A stretch of 5,106 nucleotides of DNA from an uncultured Bacillus sp. (lineage in GTDB: Bacteria; Bacillota; Bacilli; Bacillales; DSM-1321). Position numbers and translations under genes: made by a program. The notes under the pieces are model-generated. The model did no database searches. It was not told where the DNA came from and saw nothing but the letters and a program-made list of their open reading frames with translations. The stretch's first letter is position 1; each line of letters opens with the position of its first letter. This document shows, piece by piece, positions 1 through 5,077 of the stretch. The stretch lies in NCBI GenBank assembly GCA_934215995.1, contig CAKQBC010000193.1, positions 1 through 5,106 of the forward strand, given 5' to 3'.

Positions 1-189
1 TTTCAAGCCAATGTAATCAGTTACAAAAACGAGCATCAACTGATGATCATTAAAATAGCGAATACAAAAGAGGCCCTCTCGATTCTCAAATTGGCAGAGC
101 CCTTGATTGCAAATTTTGAAGTGGTGCACGGGACAATGGATGACGTGTTCATCACAATTACAGGAAAGGAAATACGTGCTGATGTTTAA
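1..189 (+). CDS. ABC transporter ATP-binding protein, C-terminal end (partial)
   Basis: An open frame runs from the first base of the window to a TAA at 187-189 and gives 62 residues; the start and all nucleotide-binding motifs lie upstream of the window. The tail ends in the pattern DDVFITITGKEIR. Such a tail is typical of ATPases of DrrA-type ABC-2 exporters, where a small C-terminal domain ends in a D-[DE]-[VI]-F-[LI]-x-[LI]-T-G-like segment. The next gene starts inside this one, overlaps it by 8 bases and encodes an ABC-2 permease, which strongly supports the assignment. The protein would be the cytoplasmic ATPase energising that permease. The substrate cannot be inferred. Its Walker and signature motifs cannot be checked here. 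Confidence 0.85.
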   Translation, partial: FQANVISYKNEHQLMIIKIANTKEALSILKLAEPLIANFEVVHGTMDDVFITITGKEIRADV

Positions 190-1036
190 TTTAGCCAAGC
201 GTAACCTAAAACTTTTTTTCCGAGATAAAAGCGCCGTCTTCTTCTCCTTGTTGGCCGTTTTTATTATCATTGGCCTTTATGTCCTCTTTCTCGGAGATAC
301 CATTGCAGGGGACATGACCGAAATCAAGAATGCACGATACTTAATGGACAGCTGGATTATGGGCGGTCTTCTTGCCGTCACTTCAGTTACGACGACCATG
401 GGAGCTTTTGGCACGATGGTTGAGGATCGGGCAAATGGCAATGCAAAAGATTTCTATGCGTCGCCCTTGAAAAGGTATCAAATCGCAGGCGGTTATGTCA
501 TCAGTTCATTCATGGTCGGCCTCATCATGTGTGTAATTACATTCGTCTTAGCGGAGATATATATTGTCGCAAACGGCGGGGAGCTTTTGCCGCTTCTGGG
601 TATGTTGAAAAGCCTTGGATTGATTTTCCTGTCGGTCCTTGCCTCAAGCGCTATGGTATTCTTCTTAGTCAGCTTCTTTTCAAGCGTTAATGCCTTTGCA
701 ACCGGCAGCACTGTCATCGGGACATTAATCGGGTTTCTAACCGGCATTTATATACCAATCGGCAATCTTCCTGACGCTGTCCAAATGATTGTGAAGATCT
801 TTCCAGTCACCCATGCAGGCGTCTTGTTTCGTCAGGTGTTTATGGAAGAGCCCTTACAAAGTTCATTCGACGGAGCTCCTAACACCGTCGTCGATGGCTT
901 TAAAGAAGAACTGGGTGTTGTGCTGACCTATGGCGACTATACTGCCCAAGCCAGCACGCATATTCTTGTCCTTGTGGGAGTAACCATACTATTCTTCGGC
1001 CTTGCCGTATGGAATGTATCTCGCAAGAAATCCTAG
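182..1036 (+). CDS. ABC-2 type transporter permease
   Basis: This encodes a 284-aa integral membrane protein of the ABC-2 exporter family, the transmembrane partner of the ATPase just upstream. Hydrophobic segments suggest six membrane spans at roughly residues 19-38, 57-78, 105-130, 143-166, 174-194 and 259-278. The N-terminus (LAKRNLKLFFRDKSAVFFSL) has the usual amphipathic 'elbow' before span 1. Residues 79-95 (MVEDRANGNAKDFYASP) match the cytoplasmic loop typical of the family, and TGIYIPIGNLP near 187-197 matches the conserved region after span 5. A long loop (about 208-258) precedes the last span. The chosen start is ATG 182, overlapping the ATPase stop by 8 bases, which implies translational coupling. 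The Shine-Dalgarno-like AGGAAAGGA at 162-170 lies 11 bases away; an in-frame GTG at 176 (5-base spacing) is an alternative start. The open frame extends upstream to an ATG at 107, but that would overlap the ATPase by 83 bases and is unlikely. The exported substrate (drug, peptide, lipid or other) is unknown. Confidence 0.9.
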   Translation: MFNLAKRNLKLFFRDKSAVFFSLLAVFIIIGLYVLFLGDTIAGDMTEIKNARYLMDSWIMGGLLAVTSVTTTMGAFGTMVEDRANGNAKDFYASPLKRYQIAGGYVISSFMVGLIMCVITFVLAEIYIVANGGELLPLLGMLKSLGLIFLSVLASSAMVFFLVSFFSSVNAFATGSTVIGTLIGFLTGIYIPIGNLPDAVQMIVKIFPVTHAGVLFRQVFMEEPLQSSFDGAPNTVVDGFKEELGVVLTYGDYTAQASTHILVLVGVTILFFGLAVWNVSRKKS

Positions 1037-1056
1037 CAGGGGATATCTCCCCTGCT
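1035..1056 (+). other. Hairpin at the permease stop codon, no U-tract
   Basis: AGCAGGGGA (1035-1043) and TCCCCTGCT (1048-1056) are perfect complements around a 4-base loop TATC. The stem begins inside the TAG stop codon. No T-run follows (CAGTGTGTAG), so it is not a standard intrinsic terminator. It may protect the mRNA 3' end or act as a weak attenuator before the real terminator 240 bases downstream. The hairpin is seen directly; its role is inferred. Confidence 0.6.
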
Positions 1057-1103
1057 CAGTGTGTAGACAAATATAATTTTGAGCATTTTCTATGAAATTG
1101 CAC

Positions 1104-1295
1104 TTCAGACTGATTGAAAACGCTTGTCAGTCAAGGCGCGCCAGACCGGCGAAGACGCGAATAGAACAATTAAGGAACGTAAGCTAAAGACGTCGCGTCC
1201 TGCGACAACGCTTACGTGATAAACATCCTGTTCACCTCATGAGCGGACGAGCCGGGCAAGCAACGAAGAATGCGAGCGTTTGTCAACAGTCTGAA
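1104..1295. repeat. GC-rich element bounded by imperfect inverted repeats
   Basis: The left end TTCAGACTGATTGAAAACGCT (1104-1124) is nearly the reverse complement of the right end AGCGTTTGTCAACAGTCTGAA (1275-1295); the 21-base arms align with 20 matches and one single-base insertion in each. The interior is GC-rich (81 of 150 bases in 1131-1280, 54%) compared with the preceding 60 bases (17 of 60). It holds further palindromes: ACGTAAGC/GCTTACGT (1177-1184 and 1210-1217) enclosing GTCGC/GCGAC (1192-1196 and 1202-1206), CGCC/GGCG near 1139-1151, and AACA-TCC-TGTT (1222-1232). No credible ORF lies inside and no target-site duplication is obvious. The form suits a short dispersed palindromic or MITE-like intergenic repeat of Bacillaceae, but copy number cannot be tested from one window. 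It lies between the permease stop and its terminator, so it should be transcribed as 3' UTR. Confidence 0.6.
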
Positions 1296-1321
1296 ACCGC
1301 CCTTTTACAGGGCGGTTTTTT
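1294..1321 (+). terminator. Rho-independent terminator of the ABC operon
   Basis: A perfect 9-bp stem, AAACCGCCC (1294-1302) with GGGCGGTTT (1310-1318), closes a 7-base loop TTTTACA and runs into a T-tract ending at 1321. It is the first good terminator downstream of the permease. Its first two bases overlap the end of the inverted-repeat element. Read on the - strand the hairpin is followed only by TTTCAG, so it would be at most a weak terminator for the convergent pentapeptide gene. Confidence 0.85.
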
Positions 1322-1328
1322 AATACGG

Positions 1329-1964
1329 TTAGTCCTTAATCTGCAGTCCCATTAATCTTGCGAAAAGGATAGCTTGCTCAGCGGAAACGATGCAGCCTTT
1401 TAAGTCCTCAATCGATACCGAAAAACTTTGGAAATCCGAGGTACTGAGATCAATTCCTTTTAATGGTGTATTGTCAAAGATGGCACCATCAAGAGTGCAA
1501 AGGTTAAATATAGTTTTGCTTATTTTACAGGAGTAAAAGTCAGCGTTTTTTAAAGAAGTGCTTTTGAAGATCACCTTGTTCAGCTTGGCATACCCAAAAG
1601 TACCTAAATTCATAACGCAACCTTCGAACAAGACGTTGCCGAAATGCGCCTCTGAAAAATTGGCGCCAAGCAGCTTACAGTTTTTGAATTCGGTTCTATG
1701 GATGCTGGCCATGCTTAAATTAGCATTCGAAAAGTCGCAGTTTTCGAAGCGGGCATCCGTTATACTGATGCCGCTGAAATCCGTATGCTGGAATGTACTA
1801 TTCTTCAGGACAATATTATCGAGTTGGGCACGGTTGACGGTCTCGTGATCGAATGCCGAATCGATAATCGAACATCCGCTCAAGATGGGGTCTTCCTCGT
1901 AAAGGATATTGTGAAAGTTTGCAGGGACAAGTGTGCCTGAAACTTTTGGCTTATCTATTTTCAT
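1329..1964 (-). CDS. Pentapeptide-repeat protein
   Basis: This 211-aa protein is dominated by tandem pentapeptide repeats of the A(D/N)LXX type from about residue 45 to 178. Examples are TDFSG, ARFEN, CDFSN, ANLSM, TEFKN, ANFSE, VLFEG, ADFYS, AIFDN and IDLST, each with F or L at the central position. Such repeats fold as a right-handed quadrilateral beta-helix. The first 30 or so residues do not fit the repeat. The C-terminus (DLKGCIVSAEQAILFARLMGL, about 187-207) is a non-repeat helical cap, a layout common in soluble family members and also seen in Qnr-type topoisomerase-protection proteins. No signal peptide or membrane span is visible, so it should be cytoplasmic. The ATG at 1962-1964 is preceded by AAGCAGGT (complement of 1971-1978), one base from AAGGAGGT, with a 6-base gap. 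It is a single gene convergent with the ABC operon. Its function is unknown; a link to quinolone resistance is not supported by sequence alone. Confidence 0.88.
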   Translation of the reverse strand: MKIDKPKVSGTLVPANFHNILYEEDPILSGCSIIDSAFDHETVNRAQLDNIVLKNSTFQHTDFSGISITDARFENCDFSNANLSMASIHRTEFKNCKLLGANFSEAHFGNVLFEGCVMNLGTFGYAKLNKVIFKSTSLKNADFYSCKISKTIFNLCTLDGAIFDNTPLKGIDLSTSDFQSFSVSIEDLKGCIVSAEQAILFARLMGLQIKD

Positions 1965-2010
1965 TTGAAAACCTGCTTTTTGTTGGATTTGTTAAAGCTC
2001 TTTCATAAGG

Positions 2011-2019
2011 ATCATAGCA
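2011..2019 (-). promoter_or_regulatory. Possible extended -10 promoter of the pentapeptide gene
   Basis: On the - strand this reads TGCTATGAT, which fits the TGnTATAAT extended -10 pattern with one mismatch. It lies about 47 bases upstream of the ATG. No convincing -35 hexamer is present at 16-18 bases, which is tolerated for extended -10 promoters. This is a pattern match only. Confidence 0.35.
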
Positions 2020-2034
2020 TAGTGTAAGAAGGAA

Positions 2035-2172
2035 ATGCAGATACTTCATATTGATAACTTCGTGAGCTTTATAGAAAGAACAGTTCAATTGCTGCCTCTA
2101 AGAAATTGGATAGACGATTCATACATGCGGAAGTATACTGGTAACCTAATTAACTTATTTATCCCCGGATGA
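2035..2172 (+). pseudogene. Short ORF, possible transposase N-terminal remnant
   Basis: A 45-codon frame starts at ATG 2035 (MQILHIDNFVSF...) and stops at TGA 2170-2172. The middle reads RNWIDDSYMRKYTGNLINLF. From memory this resembles the N-terminal region of some IS4-like transposases, where a D-D/Y-x-x-K-x-T-x-x-L pattern precedes a hydrophobic helix. No catalytic DDE domain follows, because the frame ends in non-coding DNA. The GAAGG at 2028-2032 sits only 2 bases from the ATG, too close for a good ribosome binding site. It could equally be a chance ORF. Confidence 0.2.
2111..2139 (+). promoter_or_regulatory. Candidate sigma-A promoter for the 77-aa gene
   Basis: TAGACG (2111-2116, 4 of 6 to TTGACA), a 17-base spacer and TATACT (2134-2139, 5 of 6 to TATAAT) have ideal spacing. 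Transcription from here would leave a leader of about 190 bases before the ATG at 2338, covering the repeat-rich stretch. It also lies inside the 45-codon ORF, which would then not be a working gene. An AT-rich alternative closer to the gene (CATAAT at 2299-2304) lacks a -35 element. Confidence 0.4.
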
Positions 2173-2293
2173 ACCGGCTGTAAGATCCCCTAATTCGAGA
2201 CTTGAGAACGAATAAAAGATTGGTAAGTGGGGCAGTCACGCCTGATTGGTTCAACTAAAATAAACGGGGATGAAGAAAACCTCACTGGTTCAA
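2161..2293 (+). other. Repeat-rich, potentially structured leader
   Basis: Several short complementary or repeated words cluster here. CCGG-ATGAA-CCGG lies at 2165-2177. ATTCG (2193-2197) pairs with CGAAT (2209-2213). AGTGGGG (2226-2232) can pair with CCTCACT (2280-2286) with one G-U pair. TGGTTCAA is repeated directly at 2247-2254 and 2286-2293, and GATTGGT occurs at 2218-2224 and 2244-2250. The CCCC at 2187-2190 could pair with GGGG at 2229-2232 or at 2266-2269, which are mutually exclusive. I do not recognise a known riboswitch or T-box. It may be a structured 5' leader of the 77-aa gene or the end of a decayed mobile element. Confidence 0.3.
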
Positions 2294-2337
2294 ATTCCAC
2301 ATAATAAAAATTAAATGTAAAAATGGAGGACCATTAC

Positions 2338-2571
2338 ATGAATCACAGTCAGGAAAAATTTTACAAATTTATTCTTGAAAGGGTTAAGCACGGAAAGCAA
2401 GAGGAGGCAAAAGCCCTGTTGGAAGAAAGTTTCCAAAGGCAAAAGGATCATACATTCAGCAAGGAGTTTATGGAAGAGTTCATGATAAGGATGCCAGCTA
2501 TTCTAAGGCCTGAACATATAGAGGAAGTTCAGGAGATTATGGTACAGTTCCGCAACCGATATGTGAAGTGA
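2338..2571 (+). CDS. Small conserved-looking protein of unknown function (77 aa)
   Basis: The chosen start, ATG 2338, follows GGAGGA (2325-2330) with a 7-base gap, a near-ideal Bacillus ribosome binding site. An in-frame ATG at 2323 overlaps that site and would add five residues, so it is rejected. The 77-aa product is highly charged and probably all helical. Helices are likely at about 4-18 (QEKFYKFILERVKHG), 21-35 (EEAKALLEESFQRQ) and 42-52, with another after LRPEH at about 59-74 (IEEVQEIMVQFRNR). It has no cysteine, signal peptide or membrane span, so it should be soluble and cytoplasmic. I do not recognise the family and assign no function. It is a stand-alone unit with its own terminator just downstream. 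The good ribosome binding site, codon pattern and terminator make it a real gene. Confidence 0.8.
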   Translation: MNHSQEKFYKFILERVKHGKQEEAKALLEESFQRQKDHTFSKEFMEEFMIRMPAILRPEHIEEVQEIMVQFRNRYVK

Positions 2572-2577
2572 CGCAGG

Positions 2578-2611
2578 AGGCAGATTTCCGCTTAGGGCAT
2601 CTGCCTTTTTT
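2578..2611 (+). terminator. Rho-independent terminator of the 77-aa gene
   Basis: AGGCAGAT (2578-2585) pairs perfectly with ATCTGCCT (2599-2606), with a 13-base loop, and leads into a six-T tract (2606-2611). It lies 7 bases after the stop codon. On the - strand no T-tract follows the stem, so it does not serve the convergent SUKH gene. Confidence 0.85.
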
Positions 2612-2758
2612 AATACGGGACAAAATTGGTTGCCTTTTTATCTTAAGTCATGGAGTTGCTTGAGACTGGCGGTGCGGCATTTTGTGAAACATTGGCAAAG
2701 GGCTTATGGTCCGAATCCAGGAATTAGCGTAAAAGACAGGGCAGATAAAGAGAATATA

Positions 2759-3280
2759 CTAGTAAATCCATTCCCAATAAGCAGCCCCTTGTGCGACAAC
2801 AAGCCTGTCGAAGAAATCCTCAAAGCTGCCGGGGACGTCTATATGGGGAATCCCAAACACCCGGATATAGTTTCGTGTATTGTCTTCATAGCGTTTCATA
2901 TCCAGGACAATCCATCCTGTATCGGGATAATGTCCAATAGGGATGCATCTCCCAAATTCATCAGGTTCGCCTTCATAGATATTCTGCAGGTAAACATAAT
3001 TCTTGGGGATATCATCCACTGAAAAGAATTCAATTGCACCTCCATACTTCTCCGTATAGAACAATTTCATCCCATTATGCAAAAGCAGCATTTTCCGATA
3101 ATCCTCCGGCAGGCGAACTGTCAGCTTTTCTGAGAGCTCTTCAATCATTGCTTCCGTTGCAGGGGAATTGAATGAGCACTTGGCATGATATCGGTCCCCG
3201 CCCAATGTGTAAAGCTCGATATCCCCATTATCATCAAACCTGGTTTTCAGCATGGCCAATACTTTCTCGATTGTATCCAT
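2759..3280 (-). CDS. SUKH (SMI1/KNR4) family protein
   Basis: This 173-aa cytoplasmic protein carries the marks of the SUKH superfamily. They are an N-terminal helix with L-P-E-D-Y-R-K-M-L-L-L-H-N-G (57-70), a core strand region IPIGHYPDTGWIVLDM (113-128), a following strand YIRVFGI (138-144), and the closing helix SFEDFFDRLV (152-161). Bacterial members are often immunity proteins that bind and neutralise polymorphic or contact-dependent toxins (for example YobK beside the nuclease toxin YobL in Bacillus subtilis); others have no known partner. The ATG at 3278-3280 follows AGGAGG (complement of 3287-3292) with a 6-base gap, a strong site. No toxin, WXG/LXG gene or second immunity gene lies in the window, so this copy looks orphan. 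No terminator is evident in the 187 bases between it and the convergent 77-aa gene, and no clear promoter was found upstream. The family call is firm; the immunity role is an inference. Confidence 0.85.
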   Translation of the reverse strand: MDTIEKVLAMLKTRFDDNGDIELYTLGGDRYHAKCSFNSPATEAMIEELSEKLTVRLPEDYRKMLLLHNGMKLFYTEKYGGAIEFFSVDDIPKNYVYLQNIYEGEPDEFGRCIPIGHYPDTGWIVLDMKRYEDNTRNYIRVFGIPHIDVPGSFEDFFDRLVVAQGAAYWEWIY

Positions 3281-3386
3281 GAAATGCCTCCTAAGTTTTT
3301 ATCTTACTAATTCTCCGGCAATGGATGAAATCCTTTATCGGAGACCGTTTCAATCTGACATTATTCTTCTGTTGGATATGCGGCAG

Positions 3387-3409
3387 ATACGAAAGACCTA
3401 CATTCGTAT
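3387..3409. promoter_or_regulatory. Operator-like dyad upstream of the rocA promoter
   Basis: ATACGAA (3387-3393) and TTCGTAT (3403-3409) form a perfect 7-bp inverted repeat with a 9-base spacer. Arm centres are 16 bases apart, and the dyad ends 16 bases before the -35 hexamer of the rocA promoter, centred at about -63. The lack of a T-tract and the position outside the transcript argue against a terminator. It suits a dimeric activator site. Which regulator uses it (RocR-, PutR- or AhrC-like, or another) cannot be told from the sequence. Confidence 0.5.
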
Positions 3410-3425
3410 TTAAAGTCTGTCAAAT

Positions 3426-3454
3426 TTGAAACATCAGTATATTTCGTTTAAAAT
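3426..3454 (+). promoter_or_regulatory. Sigma-A promoter of rocA
   Basis: TTGAAA (3426-3431, 5 of 6), a 17-base spacer and TAAAAT (3449-3454, 5 of 6) make a good vegetative promoter. The start site would be near 3461, giving a leader of about 32 bases. This excludes the upstream in-frame ATG at 3460 as the real start of rocA. No sigma-54 (-24/-12) GG-N10-GC element was found, unlike the known sigma-L control of rocABC in B. subtilis. Confidence 0.7.
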
Positions 3455-3479
3455 GAATATTGTATAAAAGAGATATACT

Positions 3480-3486
3480 GGAGGGG
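3480..3486 (+). promoter_or_regulatory. Ribosome binding site deciding the TTG start of rocA
   Basis: GGAGGGG at 3480-3486 is the only good Shine-Dalgarno near the beginning of the frame. It lies 6 bases before TTG 3493 and 9 before the adjacent GTG 3496. It is downstream of ATG 3460, which has no ribosome binding site of its own. Confidence 0.75.
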
Positions 3487-3492
3487 AATATA

Positions 3493-5040
3493 TTGGTGCA
3501 AGCATACAGACATGAACCGTTTACAGATTTTTCTCAAGAAAGCAATAAGAAAGCATATCTTGAAGGACTTGAGAAAGTGAAAAGCTACTTGGGGCAAGAC
3601 TATGATTTAGTAATCGGTGGAAGAAAAGTTTCCACAGAAGATAAAATTGTTTCCTATAATCCCGCAAAAAAAGAAGAAGTGATCGGCCGTGTTTCCAAAG
3701 CAAGCCGTGAATTGGCTGAAGAAGCAATGGTGGAAGCGGATAAAGCATTCCAAACTTGGAAAAAGGTTAAACCTGAATCCCGTGCTGACATCCTTTTCCG
3801 TGCTGCTGCAATCATTCGCCGCCGCAAGCATGAATTCTCGGCATTGATGACTAAAGAAGCAGGAAAGCCATGGAATGAAGCGGATGCAGATACAGCTGAA
3901 GCAATCGATTTCCTTGAGTACTATGCCCGTCAAATGCTGAAATTGAAAGACGGAGTGCCTGTAGAAAGCCGTCCGGGCGAGTTCAACCAATATAATTACA
4001 TGCCGCTTGGAGTGGGCGTCATCATTTCCCCATGGAACTTCCCGTTCGCAATCATGGCAGGAACAACAGTGGCTGCAATCGTAACAGGGAACACAGTCCT
4101 TCTGAAACCTGCTTCGACTACTCCAATCGTAGCTGCGAAGTTTGTTGAAGTTATGGAGGAAGCTGGCCTTCCTGCAGGCGTATTGAACTTTGTTCCGGGA
4201 AGCGGTTCTGAAGTGGGAGACTACTTGGTTGACCATCCGAAAACACGCTTTATCTCCTTCACTGGTTCACGTGATGTAGGCATGCGCATTTTTGAACGTG
4301 CATCTAAAGTGAATCCTGGACAAATCTGGCTGAAACGCGTAATCGCTGAAATGGGCGGTAAAGATACAATCGTTGTTGATAAAGATGCGGATCTCGAATT
4401 AGCGGCACAAAGCATTGTGAAATCAGCATTCGGATTCTCTGGGCAAAAATGTTCTGCCTGCTCACGTGCTGTAATCGTAGAAGATGTGTATGACCAAGTG
4501 TTGGAGCGCGCTGTAGAATTGACAAACGCCCTGACAATCGGCGATCCGGAAGATCCAAACAACTACATGGCGACTGTAATCGACCAGTCTTCATTCAAGA
4601 AAATCATGGGCTACATCGAAATCGGCAAAGAAGAAGGAAAATTGATGACTGGCGGAGAAGGGGACGACTCCGTAGGATACTTCATCAAACCAACAATATT
4701 CGCTGATGTAGATCCTGAGGCACGCCTTATGAAAGAAGAAATCTTCGGGCCTGTCGTGGCATTCGCAAAAGCAAAAGATTTCGATCATGCGCTTGATATT
4801 GCGAACAACACAGAGTACGGCTTGACTGGCGCTGTAATCAGCAACAACCGTGCAAACATCGACAAAGCACGTGAAGACTTCCATGTCGGAAACCTTTACT
4901 TCAACCGCGGCTGTACGGGAGCAATTGTTGGATATCAGCCATTCGGCGGTTTTAATATGTCTGGTACAGATTCAAAAGCTGGCGGCCCAGACTACCTTAC
5001 TCAGCATATGCAAGCTAAAACAACATCTGAAACATTCTAA
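3493..5040 (+). CDS. rocA: 1-pyrroline-5-carboxylate dehydrogenase (L-glutamate gamma-semialdehyde dehydrogenase)
   Basis: This NAD-dependent enzyme oxidises L-glutamate gamma-semialdehyde (from 1-pyrroline-5-carboxylate) to glutamate, the last step of arginine, ornithine and proline catabolism in the cytoplasm. The sequence is a full-length aldehyde dehydrogenase of the Bacillus RocA/YcgN group. It has the N-terminus YRHEPFTDF, oxyanion-hole Asn182 in PWNFP, cofactor-site Lys205 in KPAS, FTGS at 256-259, general base Glu286 in EMGGKD, catalytic Cys320 in GQKCSA, Glu416 in EEIFGP and the C-terminal [18 protein letters not shown]. The TTG start at 3493 gives 515 aa, the usual length of Bacillus RocA, and an N-terminus matching its relatives; GTG 3496 is a minor alternative. 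RocA and the proline-pathway paralogue (YcgN/PutC) are hard to separate by sequence, and no roc or put neighbour is present to decide. The gene stands alone with its own promoter and terminator. A small oddity is MATVID (359-364) where relatives usually have MGPVID. Confidence 0.93.
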   Translation: MVQAYRHEPFTDFSQESNKKAYLEGLEKVKSYLGQDYDLVIGGRKVSTEDKIVSYNPAKKEEVIGRVSKASRELAEEAMVEADKAFQTWKKVKPESRADILFRAAAIIRRRKHEFSALMTKEAGKPWNEADADTAEAIDFLEYYARQMLKLKDGVPVESRPGEFNQYNYMPLGVGVIISPWNFPFAIMAGTTVAAIVTGNTVLLKPASTTPIVAAKFVEVMEEAGLPAGVLNFVPGSGSEVGDYLVDHPKTRFISFTGSRDVGMRIFERASKVNPGQIWLKRVIAEMGGKDTIVVDKDADLELAAQSIVKSAFGFSGQKCSACSRAVIVEDVYDQVLERAVELTNALTIGDPEDPNNYMATVIDQSSFKKIMGYIEIGKEEGKLMTGGEGDDSVGYFIKPTIFADVDPEARLMKEEIFGPVVAFAKAKDFDHALDIANNTEYGLTGAVISNNRANIDKAREDFHVGNLYFNRGCTGAIVGYQPFGGFNMSGTDSKAGGPDYLTQHMQAKTTSETF

Positions 5041-5052
5041 TGCATTTTATAG

Positions 5053-5077
5053 AAACCGCCCTTTAGGGGGCGGTTTT
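5053..5077 (+). terminator. Rho-independent terminator of rocA
   Basis: AAACCGCCC (5053-5061) pairs with GGGCGGTTT (5068-5076) around a 6-base loop TTTAGG and ends in TTTT (5074-5077). It begins 12 bases after the rocA stop. The stem is identical to that of the ABC operon terminator at 1294. The short T-tract makes it slightly weaker. Nothing recognisable follows up to the window end. Confidence 0.82.

Larger units (their letters stand above)
1965..2337. other. 373-base divergent intergenic region
   Basis: This gap separates the divergent pentapeptide gene (-) and 77-aa gene (+). It holds an extended -10 candidate for the - gene, a TAGACG-N17-TATACT promoter candidate for the + gene, a 45-codon ORF that may be a gene remnant, and a repeat-rich stretch at 2161-2293. 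I see no tRNA and no riboswitch I can name. The gap is long for two small single genes, which suggests inserted or decayed DNA. Confidence 0.6.

Noticed and set aside
493..747. 84-codon - strand frame inside the permease gene
   Set aside because: Antisense to the permease transmembrane coding region, without translation signals.
1115..1129. TGAAAACGCTTGTCA resembles a CcpA cre site
   Set aside because: It has one extra base in the right half, lies downstream of a gene and forms part of the inverted repeat of the element, so the match is best explained by the repeat.
2249..2271. GTTCAA-N11-GGGGAT resembles a sigma-B promoter
   Set aside because: Both hexamers have a mismatch and the 11-base spacer is shorter than the 12-15 normally seen.
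2284..2298. CTGGTTCAAATTCC resembles a tRNA T-arm
   Set aside because: The flanking bases do not form a 5-bp T-stem, and no acceptor, D or anticodon arm is found at the right distance.
2650..2727. 25-codon + strand ORF MELLETGGAAFCETLAKGLW... in the gap before the SUKH gene
   Set aside because: It looks protein-like and could be the tail of a lost gene, but a stop lies just upstream, there is no ribosome binding site, and I recognise no family. Left out for lack of support.
2630..3022. 130-codon + strand open frame
   Set aside because: It lies mostly antisense to the well-supported SUKH gene and has no ribosome binding site or recognisable domain.
3340..3353. GGAGACCGTTTCAA as a cre-like site upstream of rocA
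   Set aside because: Three defined positions (the first T, the W and the C of the right half) do not match, too weak to claim.
3607..4236. 209-codon - strand open frame inside rocA
   Set aside because: It is a shadow of the rocA coding sequence, rich in Cys, His and Ser as expected for an antisense frame. The same applies to the other - strand frames in 3521-4884.
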